Positions 55,250-64,000 of a DNA stretch of 64,000 nucleotides are shown piece by piece. Each line of letters opens with the position of its first letter. The stretch's first letter is position 1. Source of the DNA: Eopsaltria australis (lineage: Eukaryota > Chordata > Aves > Passeriformes > Petroicidae); the NCBI GenBank assembly GCA_034509425.1, contig JAVTVJ010001130.1, positions 248,001-312,000 of the forward strand, written 5' to 3'. A program made the position numbers and the translations under genes. The notes under the pieces were generated by a model. The model did not search any database and was not told the origin of the DNA. It worked only from the letters and a program-made list of their open reading frames with translations.

Positions 55250-55993
55250 TTTTCCTCTGACCCATCCTGTAGCCCCTGTGAGTCCTGGAGCGCTGCAGAC
55301 TCTCGGTGGGAGCGGCACTGGGGCCCTGGGTGGGACCAGCCCTGTGACACGTGTGTCACTGTGTGTCCATCCCAGAGCCTGCAGAGCCCTCAAGGGCTGC
55401 TTTGAGCAGTTCCTCTTCTTCCTGGAGGCCTCAAAGCTCCACATCAAGAGCCAGTGGATTTCTGCCCAGAGGAAAACTTCTTCAGTTCTGGTTTTGATTC
55501 AGTGAAGAACCTCACTCCATGCCTGAGTCAGTGCAGAGGCCAAAACTCCATCAGTTTGTGGAAGAGAAATCCATGAGCAGCTGGAAGGAACCTTCCAAGC
55601 AGGGGTGGGAGACAGGACAATGTCCCCTGTGCTGCCCACGGCTCTGGCCAAGGCATCCCTTTCCCAAAGCCTCCCTGAGAGTCTCCTCCGGCTCTTCTCC
55701 TTCTCGTTGAACCCCAGGCTCGGGAAGAGCCTCCAGGAGCCAAAGCCTTTGGTCCCAGCTGGAGCTGATCAAATCGAGACTGGGTTGGGATGAAATGAGG
55801 GAAGGACAGGAAGGGCAGAGAGGCTCCTTGCTTTCCTCCAGCCTTGGTCATCGCCATCGTCTCCACTCGGTGGCCCTGTCCCGTGTCCTTTCAGCTCCCC
55901 AGCCCCTGCTGATCCCAGCTCTCATGGGTCCACCCAGGTCCTCCTCCAGGAGACATCCCTGGGCAGCTCCCAGCACCCCAAACTCCTCCTGTC
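55250..55993. other. intergenic, unique sequence
   Basis: Nothing recognised. Confidence 0.3.
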
Positions 55994-56263
55994 ACCATCC
56001 CATCCTATCCCATCCCATCCCAAATACCATCCCATCCCAGTCCATCCCATCCCATCCCATCCCATCCCATCCCATCCCATCCCATCCCATCCCATCCCAT
56101 CGCATCCCATCCCAGTTCATCCCATCCCATCCCAAATACCATCCCAGTTCCCATCCCATCCCAATCCATCCCATCCCATCCCAATCCATCCCATCCCATC
56201 CCAAATACCATCCCAGTTCCCATCCCATCCCATCCCATCCCATCCCATCCCACCCCATCCCAG
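55994..56263. repeat. (CCCAT)n pentanucleotide array with higher-order pattern
   Basis: CCCAT units interrupted by CCCAAATACC and CCCAGTTCC blocks that themselves recur, i.e. a nested repeat. Confidence 0.95.
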
Positions 56264-56685
56264 CCAGCTCCCACCACTGACCTGGGCAAAGGAGAGGCCC
56301 AGGCAGGCAGGGAAGGCATCCCAAAGAGGCATCAGCTTCTCCAGATGAGTCGTGTTGGACTGAGAGAGGAGTTTTTGGCTGGATGATCCCAAATCTCAGT
56401 GCCACAGCACTTCCAGGGCACCCGGGCCCACCATCCCGAGCCCTTCCCGAAGGGATCCAGCAGCTCCAGGGGACAAACAGATCTCCTCATCCAGAGGAGG
56501 TTCCTCCAGGTCCTCACCTTGGCTCACTCAGCAAAGGGAGAAGGCTGGAAATGAATGCAGGGAGGGTTTCCAGCAAGAGGAAGAAGGTGAAAGAAAAAAA
56601 AAACAAGAAAGAAATGCTAAGAAAATAGAAAGAAAGAAAGAACGGGAAGAAAATGAGGAGGAAAAATAAGGAAGGAAAGAGAGAG
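56264..56685. other. intergenic, ending in A/G-rich sequence
   Basis: An AAAG-rich low-complexity stretch at about 56590-56680. No gene seen. Confidence 0.35.
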
Positions 56686-56960
56686 TCTTGGTTTTCTGAG
56701 TTAGAAGCAAAATTATCTTGATTTCCATTTGAATAATTCATGTTTGCCACGGGCCATGTATTCCTGAGCTTGGGTGTCAAGTGTTTATTGAATATATCTC
56801 TTGACAGGGCACTTGTGTGATATTCAGCCATTGCCAGAGTGCGAAAAAAACACACACAACAAATGGAAAAAGAGGGGGGGAAAAAGGAAACGCTGGAGTG
56901 ACGGCTTCCTCCACCTCAGTTTGAGAATAATTGGCCCAAATGAAGCCCCTTTCCCTGCCA
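56686..56960. promoter_or_regulatory. candidate conserved element, AT-rich
   Basis: Repeat-free: AAATTATCTTGATTTCC, TTGAATAATTCATG (56730-56743, POU-IV-like), GTTTATTGAATATATC and TTTGAGAATAATTGGCCC. Inferred. Confidence 0.35.
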
Positions 56961-57935
56961 TGAAGTCCCCCCTACCCCCTCCCTCCGTGGGGACCCAGCC
57001 TGGAGCCCAGCACAGGTGGCTGGGGCATTGTCCCCACACCCAGAGGGACAAGCCCTGGGACCATGCTGGAGTACGAGCCCAGCAGGTGCTGGAGGAACTG
57101 GAGCCTTTGTCACCTCCTCAGCTTTTGCCAGGACATGGAGATGTGATCCTGAGCACTCAGAGGGCTCTTATCCCAAAGGTTTCCAGCTTGGAGTGGATCC
57201 CAGTTGTGGTGGGAGCCAGGGGGCTCAGGAGGGGCTCCTGGGTGTTGTGGAGCGCTCACCTCCAGCTCGGATCCAGAGGGTCACGGCTCCACCAGCCACT
57301 GGGAAAAGCTGGAACAAGGACATCTCCTCTGCCTGGGTGAGGCAGACATGAGCAGGAGATGGGGCCATTCCCAGTGGGATCCCTGGGATCAGAGGGAATG
57401 GGGAGTCCCCCATCCAAACCAGCATTGAGCACGTACCCAGCGCAGGACAGAGAGAGGCACTGGAGCCAAACCTGCTCCCAGGGCAGTGAGGGAGGAAAGA
57501 TCTGCCTCTGTCCTGGACAGTCCAATTCCCACTCTTTGGAGGATTCAGGGCCAAGCTCCCACCTTCCCACCCCAGCTCCCACACGGACGTTTCTCTTCAT
57601 GCAGTTCTTGAAGGCAGGGATGGAAGAAGGGCCTCAGCAGCACCTCCAAGGGATGGCTCAGGAATGCCTGGGGGCTGAATGGCTCTAACCCCAGGAAAGT
57701 GGGATTGCGGCTGGCAGCAGGGACCTGCAGTGCCACCCTGGGCAGGGCTGTCCCTCCCTGGGGGACACACGGGCACTCAGTTGTTCTTGTTCAGCACAGG
57801 CAGAGGCTGAGGAGGGGTCAGTGCCCAGCAGATCCCTCTGAGCGGGGACATGTGCAGCTGGGCATGGCCGTGCTTCACCTCCTGGAGGATGTGCCTTCAG
57901 AATCCAGGTGTGTCCAGGTGTGTGGGCAGCTTTGG
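56961..57935. other. intergenic, unique sequence
   Basis: Nothing recognised. Confidence 0.3.
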
Positions 57936-58841
57936 GGCTCCCCGTGGTGCTCCTGAGGTACATTCCCAGCCCCAGATGCACCCTGGGCTCCCCTTGGTGC
58001 TCCTGAGGTACATTCCCAGTCCCAGATGCACCCTGGGCTCCCCGTGGTGCTCCTGAGGTACATTCCCAGTCCCAGATGCACCCTGGGCTCCCCGTGGTGC
58101 ACCTGAGGTACATTCCCAGCCCTGGCTGCATCCTAGGCTCCCCTTGGTACACCTGAGGTACATTCCCAGTCCCAGATGCACCCTGGGCTCCCCTTGGTGC
58201 TCCTGAGGTACATTCCCAGCCCCAGATGCACCCTGGGCTCCCCGTGGTGATCCTGAGGTACATTCCCAGCCCCGGCTGCATCCTGGGCTCCCCTTGGTGC
58301 TCCTGAGGTACATTCCCAGCCCCGGCTGCACCCTGGGCTCCCCGTGGTGATCCTGAGGTACATTCCCAGCCCTGGCTGCATCCTAGGCTCCCCTTGGTAC
58401 ACCTGAGGTACATTCCCAGCCCCGGCCGCATCCTGGGCTCCCCGTGGTGATCCTGAGGTGCATTCCCAGCCCCAGATGCACCCTGGGCTCCCCTTGGTGC
58501 TCCTGAGGTACATTCCCAGTCCCAGATGCATCCTGGGCTCCCCTTGGTGCTCCTGAGGTACATTCCCAGTCCCAGATGCATCCTGGGCTCCCCTTGGTGC
58601 TCCTGAGGTACATTCCCAGCCCCGGCTGCACCCTGGGCTCCCCGTGGTGATCCTGAGGTACATTCCCAGTCCCAGATGCACCCTGGGCTCTCCTTGGTGC
58701 TCCTGAGGTACATTCCCAGCCCCGGCTGCACCCTGGGCTCCCCTTGGTGCTCCTGAGGTACATTCCCAGCCCCGGCTGCACCCTGGGCTCCCCTTGGTGA
58801 TCCTGAGGTACATTCCCAGCCCCGGCTGCACCCTGGGCTCC
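57936..58841. repeat. 50-bp minisatellite, 18 copies
   Basis: The unit contains TGCTCCTGAGGTACATTCCC, AGCCCCAGATGCACC and CTGGGCTCCCCTTGG. The motif GAGGTA ends at 57960, 58010, 58060 and so on, an exact 50-bp period. As 50 is not a multiple of three, each open minus-strand frame shows a 50-residue super-repeat. Confidence 0.97.
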
Positions 58842-59640
58842 CTGCCCCGCTCAGTGCCCAGCAGTGCCCGGAGCTGTGGCACCAGGGTCACCCTCGAAGG
58901 GACACACCTCCCTCTGCACAGAAGTGTCCCCCCAGCTCCTGCCCCACGGGTGTCCCCGGGAGGGAGTGGGGAACAGCTTTGGGGGGAACACAGGCGGTTC
59001 TGAGGGTCTGCAGCACCTCGAGGTCATTTACAAAGTGTTTTCTGACGGGAAACACGGGATCCCCTCCCTGCTGGCTGCTGGCAGGGGCCCATCGAAAAAA
59101 AACCCACTGCCGGGACCCCAAATCCCGCAGCAGAGCTGGCCCCTGGCAGGAGGAGGGGGCAGAGCAGCCGGGCTGGGGGGCGGGGAGGGAAGCACCGCCC
59201 CGGGGGAGCCGGGGCGAGGAGAAGGGAGCAGGGGAAGGATCCCTGCAGAAACCCGCAGCCCCCGCAGCGGCACCCAGGCAGCAGCGAGAGCCCGGAGCTC
59301 GGCCCGCCCCGAGAGGAGTCATTTGGACACCGCCGGGGCAGGGGGAGCAGCCAGACAGGGAGACGGGGCCGGTCCCCGCCCGCTGCCCCCAGCACCCAGT
59401 TCCCAGCTGGTGCAGCAGCAGGGAGCCCTGCCTGGCCAGATGCTCTGCGTGCTGCTTCAATTACCCCGCGCAGGAGCCGCGGCTCGCTCAGCTCCTGCGA
59501 GCGGCTCCGGGGGCCCGCGGGGGGAGCGGGGCCGCGCCGGGGCTGCCAAAAACCCCAGCGGGGTGGAAGGGCTCAAATCAGAGCAATCCTGCTCCGTGGG
59601 GGATGCTCCTGGTGCTCCCACACGGGGCTTTGTGTGAGGA
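58842..59640. other. intergenic, CpG-rich around 59150-59540
   Basis: GC- and CpG-rich unique sequence with frames on both strands but no recognisable domain. Could be an unassigned CpG island. Confidence 0.35.
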
Positions 59641-60296
59641 GCATCCCTGGTGTCCAGGAGCATCCCTAGTGTCCAGGAGTGTCCCTGGTGTCCAGGGTGT
59701 CCCTTGTGTCCAGGGTGTCCCTGCTGTCCAGGGGTGTCCCTGGTGTCCAGGAGTGTCCCTGGTGTCCAGGGTGTCCCTTGTGTCCAGGAGTGTCCCTGGT
59801 GTCCACGGTTGTCCCTGGTGTACAGGAGTGTCCCTTGTGTCCAGGAGTGTCCCTTGTGTCCACGGTTGTCCCTTGTGTCCAGCAGTGTCCCTGGTGTCCA
59901 GGACTGCCCCTCATGTCCAGCAGTGTCCCTGGTGTCCAGTAATGTCCCTCGTGTCCAGCAGTGTCCCTGCTCTCCAGGAGTGTCCCTGCTGTCCAGCGGT
60001 GTCCCTGGTGTCCAGGAGTGTCCCTCGTGTCCAGGAGTGTCCCTGGTGTCCAGCAGTGTCCCTGGTGTCCAGGAGTGTCCCTGGTGTCCAGCAGTGTCCC
60101 TGGTGTCCAGGAGTGTCCTTTGTGTCCAGGAGTGTCCCTCGTGTCCAGGAGTGTCCCTGGTGTCCAGCAGTGTCCCTGGTGTCCAGCAGTGTCCCTCGTG
60201 TCCAGCAGTGTCCCTGGTGTCCAGCAGTGTCCCTGGTATCCAGCAGTGTCCCTCGTGTCCAGGAGTGTCCCTCGTGTCCAGGAACGTCCCTGCTTT
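59641..60296. repeat. 19-bp minisatellite, about 34 copies
   Basis: The unit is GTGTCCAGGAGTGTCCCTG with CAGCAG, TTGTGT and CGTGT variants. Three units make a 57-bp coding period, so Cys/Pro/Val-rich 19-residue repeats appear in the plus frames. Confidence 0.97.
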
Positions 60297-61283
60297 CACA
60301 GCCCCATCAGGGCTGGGGTCTCCTCTGCACCTTCTGGGGGTGGCTCCAGCTCCTGAACCTCCGAGCCAGGACTCAGGCCCCAGCTCCTGGCATTAGGAAT
60401 CCATCCCCAGACCTAAGGATGGACAAAACACCCCAAGTCCTCTCTCCAGAAAGCTGATTCTTGCCAAACTGAGAAATGGCGTAAGTAACAAATAAATCAT
60501 TTTCACTGCAGCTTTTATTTTCACAAAAATAGCCTCGTGATTGCACAGAAGTATTCATGGAAAACATCCCAGCTCCTTGAAAAAATTTCTTTTTCTAAAG
60601 AAATTAAACCCTAAAACCTCCAACCCACATTTTCTTTTCATTTTCTGACCTCCTTTTAGCTTTTTTTTTTTCTGAAATACTCAGTGTTGGTGTTTTTAAC
60701 GACTCAGGGAGCGTCTGTTTGTGAATATCTCATGGAAGAAAGAACAGTTTGGTTTTCCCATGCTCTAATACTGGATTATTCCTGATATCTCCAATAATGG
60801 CTTATTTCTGAGAAGGTTTAATTTGTGTTGTACTCTAAATCTCACAACCAGAGGAAAAATCTTTACATGATCAATACCTGTTGCTCTGGTGCTCGTTAGG
60901 CAGATCATCCTGGTCCTTTCTCTTCCAAAATATCTCAGCCTTCCACAGAATTTTGTTCCTTTGAACTGGAATAGGGCTCTCCATTCCTTAGGAAAACTGG
61001 TAGGGTTTGGGTTGTTTATTTTTTAAATTTTCTTTAAGTTCCCAAACAGGAAAAAGAAGGCAAAGCCCAAAAGAGAATGAAAAAAAAGTGCATGAAACCA
61101 TCAAGGATTGACATGGAGTTTATCAGGTGATTCTGGAACTCACCACCTTCTCTTCAATTTTTTCCAGCTATAGGAATGATTTTTATGGCCAGAAAGAGCA
61201 GGATTCATTTCAATCACTGTGAAGTAGAAAAATATATCAAGAAGGTCACCAACCCAGCAGCACCCAAGGCAGAGCTTTGAGTT
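60297..61283. other. AT-rich unique sequence
   Basis: From 60440 on, an AT-rich, repeat-free block of about 800 bp in an otherwise GC-rich region. No gene recognised. Possible regulatory content is untested. Confidence 0.35.
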
Positions 61284-61284
61284 G

Positions 61285-61395
61285 GCTCTTGCACCCTGTG
61301 CCAGGGCCTCCCCACCCTCCCAGCCAGGAATTCCTTCCCAATATCCCACCTAAATCCACCCCACTTCAGTTTAAAACCACCCACCCTTGTCCTAC
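61285..61395 (-). mobile_element. CR1 LINE internal 3' UTR fragment
   Basis: Antisense CR1 segment GCACCCTGTGCCAGGGCCTC through ATCCCACCTAAATCCACCCC to CACCCTTGTCCTACCC. The 3' terminal motif is missing. Confidence 0.8.
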
Positions 61396-61544
61396 CCAAA
61401 AATTTGTGCCCATAAAGTCTGAAGGGGCTGGGCTGGGAGCTCTCCCTGACCCGACACAGCCCCGCTGGGGAACAGCAACACCTTCAATACTGGCCCTCCT
61501 GGAGCAGGGAAGGGAAATCAGCAAAAGGCAAATCAAGGAATAAT

Positions 61545-61665
61545 TCCAAGTGTCAAAGCCACTTGATGAAATTGTTTTGCTTCTGGGAGACCCGCGGGCA
61601 GAAAAGCCTGCCTGAATAAATGAGTCTAATGCAGCAGTCTCAGATAAATCCACGGACGACTGCGA
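61545..61665. promoter_or_regulatory. candidate conserved element
   Basis: Repeat-free, with CCACTTGATGAAATTG, GCCTGAATAAATGAGTCTAA and CAGATAAATCC. Inferred. Confidence 0.25.
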
Positions 61666-62690
61666 GTTGTGGGTACAGCCGGGGTGTGGACGCGCTGTCA
61701 CCGCTGTCCCGGACACTTCTGCCACCCTCGGTGTCACTCCCAGCTTCCCCCAAGCCCTGCTCCTCCTCCTCACACCCCGGCGGAGGGCACAGAGGAGGAA
61801 AAGCCCGTCCTGGGCTCTGTCTGCCAGGGCGAGCCGTGGAGGGGACGGAGACGATCCAGGGACAGCCCCAAGAGCCGCGGGTGGGACACGGGAGGTGACC
61901 CCATCCCCGAGCACCTCCCCGAGTGGCAGCGGCCCCAGGGGCCTGGTTTTGTCCTGGGGACAAAGGGCAGCGGCTCAGCCCGGCTCTCCGGGCGGGGACA
62001 AAGCCGGGATGGGGCCGGGCAGGCGGCCCGGAGCAGCCCGGAGCTCTGGCAGGGCGATCTGGTGACAGCGAGCGCGCTTTGTCCCCGCTCCTCCGGGGAC
62101 AGCGAGCGCAGGGCTCAGCCCAGCAGCCAAAGCAGGTTATCCAAAGCAGGTTATCCAAAGGGAAAGGTTATCCCAGTTATCAGCCGTTCCCGTCCTTTCA
62201 GAGCAGACAAAGCTGTGCTGCCCCAGCGCCCGCATCACCCAGGAGTGGGATCAGAGCCACCCCTGTCTCAGGTTATTCCTAATCCCACTTTCCCAGTCCT
62301 TGCTGACCCTCCCAGTGCCCTCCTTGGTGGTCTGGCCACTCAGAGCTGGTGGTCAGGGCTTTTCCTCCCCTCGGGGCAGTCAGGTGAGCAGCCCAGAGGT
62401 CCCTGCCCACCCCTGGGTGGCTCCCACGACGACGCTCACCGAGGGCAGCTTGGTCTGGGGAAAAGCAGTCAAAGCTTGGAAGAAACCCCCTGAGATGGGT
62501 TCAGTCCTCACACCTGACGTGGGTTCCCGGCTGTCCTGGTCAGCAGCCACGTGCTGGCACCAGGGGAGGGTCCTTCCAGCCAAGGCCCATCTCCAGTGCC
62601 CCTGGACTCAGACACAAACAGATCCCAATCTTCCCACCCAAACAGCAGGATCAATAAGGTGCCAAATCCCTTTGGATGCACCTGCAGCCA
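61666..62690. other. intergenic, CpG-rich at 61680-62120
   Basis: A GC-rich block followed by a short tandem (CAAAGCAGGTTATC twice at about 62128-62158). No gene recognised. Confidence 0.3.
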
Positions 62691-62973
62691 GAGGAGAGGA
62701 GAGGAGAGGAGAGGAGAGGAGAGGAGAGGAGAGGAGAGGAGAGGAGAGAGAGGAGAGGAGAGGAGAGAGAGAGGAGGAGGGAGAGGAGGGAGAGAGAGAG
62801 GAGAGGAGAGGAGAGGAGAGGAGAGGAGAGGGAGGAGAGGGAGAGGGAGAGGGAGAGGGAGAGGGAGAGGGAGAGGGAGAGGGAGAGGGAGAGGAGAGGA
62901 GAGGAGAGGAGAGGAGAGGAGAGGAGAGGAGAGGAGAGGAGAGGAGAGGAGAGGAGAGGAGAGGAGAGGAGAG
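62691..62973. repeat. (GGAGA)n polypurine microsatellite
   Basis: A 280-bp uninterrupted purine strand of GAGAG units, with GGGAGA hexamers at about 62828-62890. The minus strand reads Leu/Ser-rich. Confidence 0.97.
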
Positions 62974-64000
62974 TTCCCAACAAGTCTCTCAGGAGAGATT
63001 CTCCCCGTCTTTCAGGGACAGGATGAGGGAATATCTGGGTGGGATGATTTATTTGACCTTCATGCATGAATCTTTGCTGTCCTTTCTAACAGGCAGAATT
63101 CCCCCAGGCAGGACCTGGGGGAAAAAGGGTTAAGAACCCTCCAGGCCATGGGCTGACCCACAGACCTTCCCATATTGTCCCCTTTCTTATCGCTGTCCCT
63201 GGGGACACCAGCCACCAGCAGCTTACCCTGGGCTGTGCTCTGAGGGCGCTCGGAGCTGAAGGGCAGAGGAAAGAGAGGCTGATCCTTGAATTCCGAAATG
63301 CTGGGACTCCATCGGGAGGTGAGAAGGGCTGGAGGGGGAATGGGTCCTGGGGGCTGGAAGGGAAGAGGATGCACAGAGAGAGTGGGAAGGATGGACCAGC
63401 CCTGCTGGGGGACCAGAGCTGCAGCTTACCCTGGGGGCTCCGGTGTCCCCGAGGGCAGCAGCTCCAGAGCAGCAAGGTCCCCACGAGGAGGTGCAGGAGT
63501 CTTTGGGATGGGACTTTGGGGACAAATCTGGAGCTGCCCAGGCCGAGGTGGGGGACAGGCAGGGCTCACCCCAAGGCGTGTGAGAGTCTGGCCATGCCCA
63601 GCAGAGTGTGAGGGGCTGAACCCTCCGTGACCCAGTGCTGGGAGCTCTGCTGAGTGCCCCGAGCCGTGCATTAACACCAGGGTGCAGCTGAGCCACCAGA
63701 GCTGGGCTCCACGGGCAGCAGCTGCGGGGGCAGAGAAGGAATTGCAGGAACAGCAAGAAGGGGGATTTCAGGAACGATGTGATTTGGGATTTCCTTTCCT
63801 AAACCTGCAAACCTCCCAAGCGATGTGAGAACAGCCCCGCCAGGCCAAGCACAGGAGTGTCACCAGAGCAAGGGAGGGTGGCAGGGCTCAGGTACGTGCT
63901 GCTAGCAAGGGAGAAGCTGTTCTTGATGGTGAAGAAGAGAATCTTTTCCTGGTGGAAAGCTGCAGCATCCCAGGGGAAGCTTTGAGCATGATTTCCATCA
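62974..64000. other. intergenic, unique; possible minus-strand splice-like motifs
   Basis: No gene identified. The motif GCAGCTTACCCTGGG occurs at 63218-63232 and 63421-63435. On the minus strand each reads as a good splice donor (AGG then GTAAGC). A pyrimidine tract ending in CAG (acceptor-like) lies at about 63760-63722. Coding frames here match nothing I know. Confidence 0.25.

Noticed and set aside
57685..58731. Minus-strand 348-codon repeat protein
   Set aside because: Produced by the 50-bp minisatellite, with all three phases open.
58979..60457. Cys-rich 492-codon frame
   Set aside because: Most of it is the 19-bp minisatellite. There is no signal peptide or domain, and other frames are equally open.
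63223..63756. Minus-strand frame starting with a signal-peptide-like Leu-rich run
   Set aside because: The Leu-rich start coincides with a pyrimidine tract resembling a splice acceptor, and the rest has no recognisable domain.

Overview
The window looks like bird nuclear DNA, most likely from a songbird-type genome. It is GC-rich and contains more than twenty CR1 LINE 3' fragments in both orientations, one solo LTR, and an unusual load of minisatellites. These traits suggest a microchromosome or subtelomeric setting. No bacterial or organellar features were seen.

Only one protein-coding gene is well supported. It is a two-exon POU class 4 (BRN3) homeobox transcription factor on the minus strand: exon 1 at 46902-47021, a 529-bp intron, and exon 2 at 45467-46372, giving 341 residues. 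It sits in a CpG island with a TATA-like box and a likely 1.1-kb 3' UTR ending at about 44310. The protein has the POU-IV box, a complete POU-specific domain and a complete homeodomain. It mixes diagnostic residues of POU4F1, POU4F2 and POU4F3 and carries substitutions at POU-specific-domain positions I recall as identical in the three human proteins. I read it as a possible fourth POU4 paralogue, like the frog brn3d/pou4f1.2 type, rather than ordinary POU4F1.

The rest resembles the gene-poor regulatory landscape of a developmental transcription factor. Scattered AT-rich, non-repetitive blocks with homeobox, POU, E-box or CRE-like motifs are candidate enhancers, for example at 0.8, 6.8, 14.5, 16.3, 21.1, 23.5, 29.8, 32.7, 36.1, 42.2, 50.5, 52.2, 54.5 and 56.8 kb. 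Conservation could not be tested here.

Between them lie CR1 pieces, a solo LTR at 19008-19440 with perfect 10-bp inverted ends and a 4-bp target duplication, a 270-bp unknown element present twice (18.4 and 22.7 kb), and about twenty tandem arrays with units of 4 to 50 bp. The arrays create long open reading frames in several frames on both strands. These account for most of the apparent coding potential and are not genes.
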